Positions 9,255-16,952 of a stretch of DNA of 64,000 nt are shown here, in pieces. The notes beneath the pieces are model-generated. The model was not told where the DNA came from. It was given only the letters and a program-made list of their open reading frames with translations, and did not search any database. The translations under genes were made by a program, and so were the position numbers. The stretch lies in the NCBI GenBank assembly GCA_934489015.1, contig CAKSSN010000002.1, forward strand, positions 62,001-126,000, read 5' to 3'. How positions within the stretch are numbered: position 1 is the stretch's first letter; the number at the start of each line of letters is the position of its first letter. Source of the stretch: an uncultured Clostridia bacterium (lineage in GTDB: Bacteria; Bacillota; Clostridia; UBA1381).

Positions 9255-10172
9255 ATGGACACAAAGCAAACCGGAATTCAGTCAAAGGCTCTGCATTGGT
9301 ATCCGGGTCATATGGCGAAAACCAAGCGGCTGATTGAAGAAAATTTAAAGCTGATTGACGTTGTAGTTGAAATAACGGACGCGCGTATTCCCTACTCCGG
9401 CAGAAATCCGTTTTTTAACGGTATGCTCAGGAGCAAGCCGCGCCTTATTGTTATGAATAAGGCGGATATGGCTGACAGGAGCGTTACGGATAAATGGATA
9501 GAATATTTTGCGGCAAAGGGAATTAAGGTTATCCCGATAAGCTGCCTTACGGGAATGGGCGTAAATAAAATCATTTCCGAAGCGGAGGCTCTCGTTGCGG
9601 ACAGAATAAAAAAGGACGCCGAAAACGGCAGAGCGCGCACGCTTAAGCTGATGATGATCGGTATTCCGAACGTGGGCAAATCAAGCCTTATAAATAAGCT
9701 CTCCGGCAAGGCAGGCACGGTTACCGGAAACAAGCCGGGAGTTACAAAGGGCAAGCAATGGATAAGACTTAAAGGCAAAAGCGAGCTTCTTGATACGCCG
9801 GGTATTCTTCCGCAAAAGTTTTCGGATGATGAAGCTCCGAAAAAGCTTGCAATGACAGGCGCTATAAAGGACGACATTATTAATATAGAGCTTTTATCCT
9901 ATGACCTTATCGAATATTTGAGGGAAAATTATCATAGTATGCTTTGTGAGCGATATAAAATAACGGAGGATATATCGCAAATGCAGCCTTATGAAATTCT
10001 TGAGCTGATAGGCAAAAAGCGCGGCTTTGTAATTTCGGGCGGCGAAACGGACACAGAGCGTGCGGCTAAAATGCTGATAACGGAGCTGCGCGACTGCAAG
10101 ATAGGCAAAATTTCTCTTGAAAAACCGGAGGATATTAATAAAAAATCAAGCAATGATGAAAGGACTCGGTAA
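9255..10172 (+). CDS. rbgA: Ribosome biogenesis GTPase RbgA (YlqF)
   Basis: Circularly permuted GTPase of 305 residues needed for late 50S assembly. The G4 motif 'NKADMAD' (near residue 68) comes before G1 'GIPNVGKSSLINKL' (near 134) and G3 'DTPG' (near 178), the permuted order diagnostic of the YlqF/YawG family. The N-terminus 'LHWYPGHMAKTKR' is conserved in RbgA. The C-terminal helical domain is complete. Confidence 0.95.
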   Translation: MDTKQTGIQSKALHWYPGHMAKTKRLIEENLKLIDVVVEITDARIPYSGRNPFFNGMLRSKPRLIVMNKADMADRSVTDKWIEYFAAKGIKVIPISCLTGMGVNKIISEAEALVADRIKKDAENGRARTLKLMMIGIPNVGKSSLINKLSGKAGTVTGNKPGVTKGKQWIRLKGKSELLDTPGILPQKFSDDEAPKKLAMTGAIKDDIINIELLSYDLIEYLRENYHSMLCERYKITEDISQMQPYEILELIGKKRGFVISGGETDTERAAKMLITELRDCKIGKISLEKPEDINKKSSNDERTR

Positions 10173-10175
10173 AAA

Positions 10176-10799
10176 ATGAAGGTATTATTTATTAACGGAA
10201 GTCCGCACGAGCACGGCTGCACATATACTGCTATGCGCGAAGCTGCGGATGTTTTTGAGAAAAACGGAATTGAAACGGAATTTAAATGGCTCGGCAAAAC
10301 ACCGGTCGGCGACTGTATGGTTTGCGGCGGCTGCGGCAAAACAAATCGCTGCGTTTTAAATTCAGACCCCGTAAACGAAATTTTAGACGCTGCCGAAAGC
10401 GCCGACGGCTTCATTTTCGGAAGCCCCGTATATTACGCACACCCCACCGGGCGAATACTTTCCGCACTTGACAGACTCTTTATAGCCGGCGGAAAATATT
10501 TTGCACATAAGCCCGGCGCCGCTGTCTGTTCGGCGCGAAGAGGCGGCACAACTGCAACCTTTGACGTTATAAATAAATATTTTACGATAAATCAAATGCC
10601 TGTTGTTTCGTCAACTTATTGGAATATGGTTCACGGAAGCTGCCCCGAAGATGTTAAAAAGGACTTAGAGGGACTTCAGACAATGCGCAATCTTGCCGAT
10701 AACATGACATGGCTTTTAAAATGCATTGAGCTCGGAAAAGAGCAAGGCATAACCGCACCCGAAGCCGATAAATCAAACAGGACGAATTTTATAAGATAA
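10176..10799 (+). CDS. NADPH-dependent FMN reductase family protein
   Basis: Flavodoxin-fold protein of 207 residues beginning 'MKVLFINGSPHEHGCT', the FMN phosphate loop of this family. A Cys cluster 'CMVCGGCGKTNRC' (about residues 46-60) may hold a metal, a cluster or reactive thiols, as in clostridial iron-sulfur flavoproteins. Later flavin-contact segments include 'GSPVYYAHPTG'. The substrate is unknown. It begins 3 bases after rbgA, so it probably shares that transcript. Confidence 0.85.
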   Translation: MKVLFINGSPHEHGCTYTAMREAADVFEKNGIETEFKWLGKTPVGDCMVCGGCGKTNRCVLNSDPVNEILDAAESADGFIFGSPVYYAHPTGRILSALDRLFIAGGKYFAHKPGAAVCSARRGGTTATFDVINKYFTINQMPVVSSTYWNMVHGSCPEDVKKDLEGLQTMRNLADNMTWLLKCIELGKEQGITAPEADKSNRTNFIR

Positions 10800-10802
10800 A
10801 AA

Positions 10803-11012
10803 ACAGGCGTGGTGTTGTTGTTTTGAAAAAAACTTTGCGACGGCTTAGATATTTCTAATTTCGGATTTTTTTTAATTCCGATATATTTCGTAATTTAAAA
10901 CAAGAAAATTAAATGATTTTTAACAAAAATCAGGCATGCTGAAAGACAGCGAGAAGCATAATAAAATGCTCATCGCTGTCTTTTATTTTTCAATAATAAA
11001 AGCTTATTTTTA
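10803..11012 (+). pseudogene. Decayed 3' copy of the small XRE regulator unit
   Basis: These bases match the 3' half of the regulator genes at 11828 and 12593, plus their downstream hairpin. They start within the 'GVVVLKKLCDG' coding segment. Relative to the intact copies there is a 6-base deletion near the left end, an extra A in the A run that shifts the frame, and further substitutions. No 5' half, start codon or complete HTH remains, so it is a remnant of a duplicated unit. Confidence 0.85.
10942..10985 (+). terminator. Hairpin of the decayed regulator copy
   Basis: Inverted repeat AAAGACAGCGA/TCGCTGTCTTT with an AT-rich loop, followed by TATTTTT. It is the same hairpin that follows both intact regulator copies. 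It may now terminate transcription from the lepB-rbgA-reductase unit. Confidence 0.75.
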
Positions 11013-11221
11013 CATTCAAGCGAGCGAAAATTACGCTTTTTTCGATCAATACTTGAAAACGCAGCGTAATCGGTGAAAAAACACTTTATATAACATTATT
11101 TTATTTTTAATATTTTTTGCCAATACTTTATAAATATATGAAATTATCACATTTTTTAAGTTCTGCCAATTTTGTAAATCGCCTTATTCATACAAAGCCC
11201 CCCAAAATAAAATTGACGATA
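11013..11221. other. AT-rich spacer without recognisable gene
   Basis: AT-rich sequence between the regulator remnant and the 3' end of the SLOG-family gene. I see no convincing coding frame, RNA gene or strong hairpin. Confidence 0.5.
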
Positions 11222-11722
11222 TTAAACATTTTTTATTTCCAAAACATTAATCACCTTAATGCCTTTGCGGCGGGCATAATCAATAGTATTTTTTGTGCCG
11301 GATGCGGTTCCGTTCCACACCGCTATAACAAGATTTGACCGGTCTACCATAAATTCATTTCTTCGCTGATAGCAAGCTCTGAAATACCGGTCGCTTATCG
11401 TCTGCGTATAGTCGGCATTATCAATTATTTTTTTATAGCGTTCTTCCTCATACTTGGTCTTTCGCCTTTCAAAGCCGGGATGCGGCACTGCACAAATTAG
11501 ATGCAGCGCCGCATTATGCTTTCTTTTTTCAAGCACAATTTCAGCCGCCCATATATCCACGCCCGGCGCCATGCCTGTTATAAAGGTCGTATAGTCATTT
11601 TCTATCGCTGCATCAATCGCCTTTTCCAAAAGAGGTTTTACCTCCGCTTCGGAAAGACTTAATTTTTCAGGGCGATGTCCCGTAAAACAGCAGCGGTGTA
11701 ATCGTTTTTCATTCTGTTTCAT
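11222..11722 (-). CDS. SLOG-family protein (DUF1273/YpsA-like)
   Basis: Cytosolic protein of 166 residues with a Rossmann-like SLOG fold: 'CCFTGHRPEKL' at the N-terminus, 'FITGMAPGVDIWAAEIV' near residue 48 and 'VIAVWNGTASGTKNTIDYA' near 133, the pattern of DUF1273/YpsA nucleotide-sensing proteins. Relatives include B. subtilis YpsA and DprA-like nucleotide-binding proteins. The ligand and role here are unknown. It is transcribed divergently from the small XRE regulator at 11828. A fragment of its 5' end also occurs near 12156. Confidence 0.85.
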   Translation of the reverse strand: MKQNEKRLHRCCFTGHRPEKLSLSEAEVKPLLEKAIDAAIENDYTTFITGMAPGVDIWAAEIVLEKRKHNAALHLICAVPHPGFERRKTKYEEERYKKIIDNADYTQTISDRYFRACYQRRNEFMVDRSNLVIAVWNGTASGTKNTIDYARRKGIKVINVLEIKNV

Positions 11723-11741
11723 AATTTTTCACCTCAAAAAT

Positions 11742-11783
11742 ATTATAACAAAATTTTAATTATTACGCAAGTGCGTATACGCA
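11742..11783. promoter_or_regulatory. SLOG gene promoter with overlapping palindromes
   Basis: On the minus strand TATAAT (11742-11747) is 17 bases from TTGCGT (11765-11770). The -35 lies inside TACGCA-AG-TGCGTA (11764-11777), which overlaps a second palindrome TGCGTATACGCA ending at 11783. This is a plausible operator for the divergent XRE regulator. Confidence 0.5.
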
Positions 11784-11827
11784 TAAACATAATAATTTGT
11801 ACAATAATATTTATAGGAGATGATTTT

Positions 11828-12070
11828 ATGGGTATTAAAGACGCAATTGTAATTCGTATTAAAGAGTTATGCAAACAAAAAGGAATAAAATATAATACTT
11901 TGGCAACTGATTCCGGTGTGACACCTTCAACTGTATATAGCTTACTTGATGAGCACAGGCGTGATATAGGTGTTGTTGTTTTGAAAAAACTTTGCGACGG
12001 TTTGGATATTTCAATTTCGGATTTTTTTAATTCCGATTTATTTCGTAATTTAGAACAGGAAATTAAATGA
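11828..12070 (+). CDS. Small XRE-family transcriptional regulator, copy 1
   Basis: Single-domain helix-turn-helix protein of 80 residues of the Cro/CI type. The recognition region reads 'TLATDSGVTPSTVYSLLDE', followed by 'LKKLCDGLDISISDFF', the usual fourth and fifth helices. ATG 11828 follows an AGGAGA site; an upstream in-frame GTG is less likely. It is nearly identical to the gene at 12593, and its 3' half also matches the decayed copy at 10803. It likely regulates itself and the divergent SLOG gene. Confidence 0.85.
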   Translation: MGIKDAIVIRIKELCKQKGIKYNTLATDSGVTPSTVYSLLDEHRRDIGVVVLKKLCDGLDISISDFFNSDLFRNLEQEIK

Positions 12071-12094
12071 TTTTTACAAACACCAGACACGCTG

Positions 12095-12140
12095 AAAGAC
12101 AGCGAAAAGCATAATAAAATGCTCAACGCTGTCTTTTATT
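12095..12140 (+). terminator. Terminator of regulator copy 1
   Basis: AAAGACAGCG pairs with CGCTGTCTTT across an AT-rich loop, followed by TATTTTT. It belongs to the duplicated unit. Confidence 0.8.
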
Positions 12141-12155
12141 TTTCAATAATAAAAG

Positions 12156-12197
12156 CCCTGTAAAACAGCAGCGATGTAATCGTTTTTCTGTTTTCAC
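12156..12197 (-). pseudogene. Fragment of the SLOG gene 5' end
   Basis: About 40 bases match 11679-11722, the first codons of the SLOG gene, with a few differences. It would encode a degraded form of 'MKQNEKRLHRCCFTG'. The rest of the gene is missing. Together with the regulator copies it shows that a SLOG-plus-regulator unit was once duplicated here and then partly deleted. Confidence 0.75.
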
Positions 12198-12222
12198 ACA
12201 AAAAACTCCTTTCTAAGCAAAA

Positions 12223-12294
12223 TAGTCTTTATATAGACTATATTGTATCATATATAGCCTACTTTTGCAATAGTAATGGTCTATAATTAGACTA
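12223..12294. promoter_or_regulatory. Paired operators in a divergent promoter region
   Basis: Two 18-base inverted repeats of the form TRGTCT-N6-AGACTA lie at 12223-12240 and 12277-12294, centres 54 bases apart. The right one contains the plus-strand TATAAT (12282-12287) in front of the regulator at 12313. On the minus strand a TTGCAA/TACAAT promoter with a 17-base spacer fires toward the SLOG remnant, with the left repeat just past its -10. These are the likely autoregulatory operators of the 12313 protein. Confidence 0.7.
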
Positions 12295-12312
12295 TAAAGG
12301 AGTGAATTATAT

Positions 12313-12555
12313 ATGAATACTTATGAAACTGTAAAAAATCGTTTAATATATCTATGCGACGAAAAAGGCATAACAATAAATAAGCTGGCAACAGAATCAG
12401 GCATTGCACCGTCAACGGTTAAAAATGTACTATACGGAAAAAGTACAAATCCCGGAATTGTTACCTTAAAAAAATTATGTGACGGATTGGGTGTTTCCCT
12501 GACCGAGTTTTTTAATACTGCGGAATTTGCAGAATTGGAACAGGAAATAAAATGA
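12313..12555 (+). CDS. Small XRE-family transcriptional regulator, diverged paralogue
   Basis: Cro/CI-type HTH protein of 80 residues, about half identical to the copies at 11828 and 12593 and collinear with them over the whole length ('KLATESGIAPSTVKNVLYGK', 'LKKLCDGLGVSLTEFF', ending 'ELEQEIK'). It starts at an ATG behind an AAAGGAG site. It follows paired inverted repeats that overlap its -10 region, so it probably represses itself. The next regulator copy starts 37 bases downstream and is likely co-transcribed. Confidence 0.85.
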   Translation: MNTYETVKNRLIYLCDEKGITINKLATESGIAPSTVKNVLYGKSTNPGIVTLKKLCDGLGVSLTEFFNTAEFAELEQEIK

Positions 12556-12592
12556 TTTTTCAGCAAGATAATATTTACAGGAGATTATTTTT

Positions 12593-12835
12593 TTGGGTAT
12601 TAAAGATGCAATTGTAATTCGTATTAAAGAATTATGCAAACAAAAAGGAATAAAATATAATACTTTGACAACCGATTCCGGTGTGACACCTTCAACTGTA
12701 TATAGCTTACTTGATGATCACAGGCGCGACATAGGTGTTGTTGTTTTGAAAAAACTTTGCGACGGTTTGGATATTTCAATTTCGGATTTTTTCAATTCCG
12801 ATTTATTTCGGAATTTAGAACAGGAAATTAAATGA
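12593..12835 (+). CDS. Small XRE-family transcriptional regulator, copy 3
   Basis: HTH protein of 80 residues almost identical to copy 1 (differences include T/A in 'NTLTTDSG' and D/E in 'LLDDHRR'). The start is a TTG behind CAGGAGA where copy 1 has ATG. Homology to copy 1 begins just upstream of the ribosome binding site, so the original promoter was left behind and this copy depends on transcription from 12313. The near-identity indicates a recent duplication or gene conversion. Confidence 0.8.
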   Translation: MGIKDAIVIRIKELCKQKGIKYNTLTTDSGVTPSTVYSLLDDHRRDIGVVVLKKLCDGLDISISDFFNSDLFRNLEQEIK

Positions 12836-12860
12836 TTTTTAACAAAAATCAGGCATGCTG

Positions 12861-12906
12861 AAAGACAGCGAAAAGCATAATAACGCTCATCGCTGTCTTA
12901 TATTTT
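12861..12906 (+). terminator. Terminator of regulator copy 3
   Basis: Same AAAGACAGCG/CGCTGTCTT hairpin as after copy 1, with a shorter loop. It separates the regulators from the convergent copper module. Confidence 0.75.
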
Positions 12907-12920
12907 TCAATAATAAAGAC

Positions 12921-13178
12921 TTATTTTTTCAAAAACGAAAACAATCCGCCTTTTTCATAAGGCTCCGAGCTGATGCCTTCGAAAGTATATCCCGTTGTTT
13001 TGATAACCTCTTTTAAAGCATTCTCATCGAGTACATTTTCGCTGATTATCACGGTTTCACCCTTTGAGTGTGAGGAATTAACCTTTTTCACATCAAATTT
13101 TGCTCTGATTGCGTCATTCACATGAGATTCGCACATTCCGCACATCATACCGTCAATTTTTAAAGTTGTTTTTACCAT
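12921..13178 (-). CDS. copZ: Heavy-metal-associated domain protein, CopZ-like copper chaperone
   Basis: Cytosolic protein of 85 residues with one HMA domain. The Cu-binding motif is 'GMMCGMC' with C13 and C16, followed by the alpha/beta fold. A short extension 'EPYEKGGLFSFLKK' ends the protein. It lies 2 bases downstream of copA in the csoR-copA operon, so it most likely delivers Cu(I) to CopA. Chaperones for other soft metals share the fold. Confidence 0.85.
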   Translation of the reverse strand: MVKTTLKIDGMMCGMCESHVNDAIRAKFDVKKVNSSHSKGETVIISENVLDENALKEVIKTTGYTFEGISSEPYEKGGLFSFLKK

Positions 13179-13180
13179 TT

Positions 13181-15661
13181 TTATCTTCCTTTCTTAATAG
13201 AAATAACCTTATAATTTTGCTCCTCAACAGCTTTTCTGAGTCTGTCAGGATCAGCATTTTCGTCAAGCTCCGCTTCGGCAGTTCCCTTTTTGAAGCTGAC
13301 TGTGACGCTTTTTACCTCCGGCAAGGCTGTGAGCGCATTTTTTACGCGATTTTCGCAATGCTCACACATCATGCCTTTAATTTTAATTGTGTATATATTC
13401 CCATCATGCTGCGCCGCGCCCTCATACATTCTGCAAAAATTCAGTCTGAGAGCGTTTGACACAACACAAAAACTTGAAAGACTCATTGCCGCCGCCGCAA
13501 ACATAGGGTTAAGCGTAAGTCCGAAGCCGACAAAGCACCCTGCCGCAAGCGGTATTCCGATAACATTATAAATAAATGCCCAGAACAGATTTTCATGGAT
13601 ATTTTTAAGCGTTGCGCGGCTAAGCCTTATTGCCGCCGGGACGTCGAGAAGCGTGTTTTTCATCAATACCACGTCCGCCGCGTCAATTGCAACATCAGCT
13701 CCCGCTCCGATTGCAATTCCGACATCGGCACGCGTAAGCGCCGGCGCGTCATTTATTCCGTCGCCGACCATTGCAACCTTTCCGCCGCTTTGAAGCTTTC
13801 TTACGGCGCTTTCCTTTCCGTCGGGCAAAACTCCGGCAATAACCTCATCAACGCCTGCCGTCTTTCCTATTGCTTTAGCTGTTCTCTCGTTATCGCCCGT
13901 TATCATAACAACGCGTATACCCATTTTTTTCATTTGTCTTATCGCTTCCGCACTGTCATGCTTTATAGTATCCGCAACAGCAATTATTCCGCAAAGCGCG
14001 CCCGAACGCGTAAACAAAAGCGGTGTTTTGCCCTGCTCCGATAATTTTTCCGCATTTTCTTTAAATTCCTGCGGAATATCTGCGTTTTCCGATATAAATT
14101 TAAGACTTCCGCCCAAAATCCGCTCTACGCCGAGTTTCGCCGAAAGACCGCTGCCGGCAAGCGCCTTAAAATCCGTTACTTCAAGCACCTTTATGTTCAT
14201 TTTATCCGCCGCTTCCGTTACCGCTCTTGCAAGCGGATGTTCGCTTTTTTCCTCAACGGACGCCGCAATTTCAAGAAGCTCATTGCTCTTTAAGCTGCCA
14301 AACGGAATTATATCCGTAACTTCGGGCTTTCCTTCCGTTATTGTGCCTGTTTTATCAAGAGCGACAATTTTAACCTTGCCCGCATTTTCAAGAGTTGCCG
14401 CCGTTTTAAACAAAATTCCGCCTTTGGCGCCTTTGCCGCTTCCGACCATGATAGCAACCGGAGTTGCAAGCCCCAGCGCACACGGACAGCTTATAACAAG
14501 CACCGATATACCGCGCGCAAGCGCAAAGCTTACGTTTTTGCCTATTAAAAGCCAAATGATAAATGTTATAACCGCTATGCTTATTACAACAGGAACAAAA
14601 ACTCCCGAAACCTTATCGGCTATTTTGGCGATAGGAGCCTTTGTTGCCGCCGCGTCACTTACCATTTTAATTATCTGCGAAAGCGTTGTGTCAACCCCGA
14701 CGCGAGACGCCTTGCAGCGCAGAAATCCCGAACGGTTTATTGTTGCCGCAGACACGTTATCTCCGGGCGTTTTATCAACAGGAATACTCTCTCCCGTAAG
14801 TGCCGATTCGTCAACCGCGCTGCTTCCGTCAATCACAACTCCGTCAACCGGAATACTTTCACCGGGTCGAACAACAAAAATGTCACCCTTTTTCACCTCA
14901 TCAACCGAAACGCTTACTTCATTTTCGCCGCGAATTATGTTCGCCGTTTTCGGCGCAAGCTTCATAAGTCCTTTAAGAGCGTCGGTTGTTTTGCCCTTTG
15001 ACCTCGCTTCAAGCATTTTGCCGACAGTGATAAGAGTTAAAATCATTGCCGCGCTTTCAAAATAGAACTCGTCCATGAATGTCATAACAGCGGCGCTGTC
15101 ACCGATTTGCTGAGCCTTTGTCATTGCAAAAAGCGCATATATGCTCCATACAAACGATGCAGTTGATCCGAGCGCAACAAGCGTATCCATATTCGGACTT
15201 CTTCCCCACAGGCTTTTAAATCCGCTGATAAAAAAGCGCTGATTTATCACCATTATAATGCCCGAAAGAAGCAGCTGCACAAGTCCCATTGCAACATGAT
15301 TTCCGTCAAACCATGACGGCAGCGGCAAATTCATCATCATATGCCCCATTGAAAAATACATAAGTATTATAAGAAAAACGAGCGACCAGACAAGTCTTTT
15401 TTTAAGCTTCGGCGTTTCATGATCCTCGAGCGCTTCTTCATCGGACGACTTGCTTTTTTCCTCACCCTTTTCCGACGCGCCGTAACCTGCCTCTCTTACT
15501 GCCTTTATAATGCTTTCACTGCTTGCTTCTCCATCAACGGACATTGAATTTGTAAGCAGACTTACAGAGCATGAAGTAACTCCGTCAAGCTTTGACACCG
15601 CCTTTTCAACGCGCGCCGAGCAAGCCGCACAGCTCATGCCCGTAACATTAAATTGCTTCAT
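13181..15661 (-). CDS. copA: Copper-exporting P1B-type ATPase with HMA domains at both ends
   Basis: P1B ATPase of 826 residues that exports Cu(I). It has an N-terminal HMA domain ('GMSCAAC'), eight expected membrane helices, 'ALTGES' in the actuator domain, the Cu site 'CPC' (about 392-394), the phosphorylation motif 'DKTGT' (about 436-440) and 'GDGINDAPAL'. A second HMA domain with 'GMMCEHC' forms the last 70 residues, an uncommon position. ATG 15661 is preferred because the AAAGGA site abuts the upstream ATG. The gene is between csoR and copZ. Confidence 0.94.
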   Translation of the reverse strand: MKQFNVTGMSCAACSARVEKAVSKLDGVTSCSVSLLTNSMSVDGEASSESIIKAVREAGYGASEKGEEKSKSSDEEALEDHETPKLKKRLVWSLVFLIILMYFSMGHMMMNLPLPSWFDGNHVAMGLVQLLLSGIIMVINQRFFISGFKSLWGRSPNMDTLVALGSTASFVWSIYALFAMTKAQQIGDSAAVMTFMDEFYFESAAMILTLITVGKMLEARSKGKTTDALKGLMKLAPKTANIIRGENEVSVSVDEVKKGDIFVVRPGESIPVDGVVIDGSSAVDESALTGESIPVDKTPGDNVSAATINRSGFLRCKASRVGVDTTLSQIIKMVSDAAATKAPIAKIADKVSGVFVPVVISIAVITFIIWLLIGKNVSFALARGISVLVISCPCALGLATPVAIMVGSGKGAKGGILFKTAATLENAGKVKIVALDKTGTITEGKPEVTDIIPFGSLKSNELLEIAASVEEKSEHPLARAVTEAADKMNIKVLEVTDFKALAGSGLSAKLGVERILGGSLKFISENADIPQEFKENAEKLSEQGKTPLLFTRSGALCGIIAVADTIKHDSAEAIRQMKKMGIRVVMITGDNERTAKAIGKTAGVDEVIAGVLPDGKESAVRKLQSGGKVAMVGDGINDAPALTRADVGIAIGAGADVAIDAADVVLMKNTLLDVPAAIRLSRATLKNIHENLFWAFIYNVIGIPLAAGCFVGFGLTLNPMFAAAAMSLSSFCVVSNALRLNFCRMYEGAAQHDGNIYTIKIKGMMCEHCENRVKNALTALPEVKSVTVSFKKGTAEAELDENADPDRLRKAVEEQNYKVISIKKGR

Positions 15662-15816
15662 TTTTATAACCATTCCTTTCCATGCTGTAAGGCACAAAAC
15701 TTAAGTCTGATTTACGCTTTCGTCCCAAGCAAAAAGTTGTGCTATGAGCTTTTTTCAGACTTTATCCCTCGCTTTGTTTTGAAAAAAATATATATCTTTA
15801 TTATTTCCCGATTTTT

Positions 15817-16122
15817 TTATTTCATCAGCTTTTGTATAGTCAAAACAAGCTCGTCTATAACCTCATCCTTACCCTCGCGAATATCGCGCACTACGCACGA
15901 ATGTATATGGCTCGCCAAAATTTCTTTATTAAACGCATTAACGGCGGCGCTGACGGCTGCCGACTGCATAAGAATATCGTTGCAGTAAGCGTCATTTTCA
16001 AGCATGGTCTGAATGCCGCGAACCTGCCCTTCTATGCGCCGCAGACGGTTTATAAGCTTTTTTTTGTTATCCTCGCCGCGATACGTGTGCTTTTCGCAGC
16101 AGCAGCATTTTTCATTTTCCAT
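15817..16122 (-). CDS. csoR: CsoR-family copper-sensing repressor
   Basis: All-helical DUF156 regulator of 101 residues. The Cu(I) ligands expected for CsoR are present: C47 in 'AYCNDIL', H72 and C76 in 'SHIHSC' (the C-H-C set). An additional 'CCCCEKH' cluster at residues 6-12 is unusual and might bind metal. It is the first gene of the csoR-copA-copZ operon and sits behind a promoter with two pseudo-palindromes. Close relatives sense other metals, formaldehyde or sulfide, but the context supports copper. Confidence 0.92.
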   Translation of the reverse strand: MENEKCCCCEKHTYRGEDNKKKLINRLRRIEGQVRGIQTMLENDAYCNDILMQSAAVSAAVNAFNKEILASHIHSCVVRDIREGKDEVIDELVLTIQKLMK

Positions 16123-16138
16123 AAACTCACCTCCAAAA

Positions 16139-16188
16139 ATACCCCCATACCGTATTTATATTATATACCACCTCAGGGTATTTGTCAA
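16139..16188 (-). promoter_or_regulatory. csoR promoter with two candidate CsoR operators
   Basis: On the minus strand TTGACA (16183-16188) and TATAAT (16160-16165) have a 17-base spacer. Two 17-base ATAC...GTAT pseudo-palindromes flank the -10: one within the spacer (16165-16181), one just downstream (16139-16155). Their GGG-rich halves resemble known copZA operators, which fits autorepression relieved by copper. Confidence 0.7.
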
Positions 16189-16236
16189 GTGCTTTTTTTA
16201 ATTAATTTTAAATTTAATAAAATTCACAAAATAAAT

Positions 16237-16923
16237 CTATATTTTTAATTCCCAATCGTCGTTTCTGTAATTCAAAATTCCGCTGATTTTACAGTTGTTT
16301 CGTATATTTTCTATATTGTTATACAAATCATCCGCATTTACAGCCTCTGCTTTGCAGATAATACTAAGCTCCGCTTTATCATATTCACAGTCAATAAGCA
16401 GTCCCGATCTGCACATATCCGTCAGACTGTTTAATATTCCCTCCGGAATATTATTTATATCCCTTTTCAACCTTTCTTTAAAAATGCTTGTAATTTTGCC
16501 GTTTATCATTTTTTTGACAAGGCTTTCATCCCTATAATATATCTTAACATAAAAATCATTATCATGAGCCAATAAATAAAATGTGTTTTTCAGAGCTTCA
16601 TAAAACACCTTTTTACCTTTAAACATATGCGCACAATAAAGCATATCGGCAATTTCATCATATTCAAGAGCTTCGGGAGAATTTTCACCTTCAAAATCCA
16701 TAAAACATAAATCGCCATAGCAATTATCCTTTATACTATCAATAAATTTGTCAATGCCGTAAAATACCTCAAAGCCGTTAATTGCCCTGTCACCCATACA
16801 ATCACCTTTTACGACTAAAATATTTTTGTCCTCTCCGCACTTCTTCAAAAAATCTTCGCAGGATATTCCGGAGCAAATAACATATGAATTATAATTTTTT
16901 ATATAAGTCAATTTCTTCTTCAT
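16237..16923 (-). CDS. Hypothetical protein, second gene of the csoR-like promoter unit
   Basis: I do not recognise this 228-residue protein. It has no signal peptide or membrane segment and is predicted to be soluble and mixed alpha/beta. Cysteines are scattered ('VICSGISCEDFLKKCGEDK', 'DMLYCAHMF', 'MCRSGLLIDCEYD'). The ATG at 16923 has an AAGGA site at good spacing; an in-frame ATG lies 27 bases further upstream. It begins 29 bases after the stop of the 177-residue gene and is probably co-transcribed with it. Confidence 0.7.
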   Translation of the reverse strand: MKKKLTYIKNYNSYVICSGISCEDFLKKCGEDKNILVVKGDCMGDRAINGFEVFYGIDKFIDSIKDNCYGDLCFMDFEGENSPEALEYDEIADMLYCAHMFKGKKVFYEALKNTFYLLAHDNDFYVKIYYRDESLVKKMINGKITSIFKERLKRDINNIPEGILNSLTDMCRSGLLIDCEYDKAELSIICKAEAVNADDLYNNIENIRNNCKISGILNYRNDDWELKI

Positions 16924-16952
16924 AAATATATCCTTTTCAGCTACTCGCATTT

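Noticed and set aside
10803..12920. CRISPR array or insertion sequence
   Set aside because: The repeats are a few long gene-sized units without regular spacers, transposase or terminal inverted repeats.
14028..15065. 345-codon frame opposite copA
   Set aside because: It is antisense to well-conserved copA motifs and is explained by the codon bias of the real gene.
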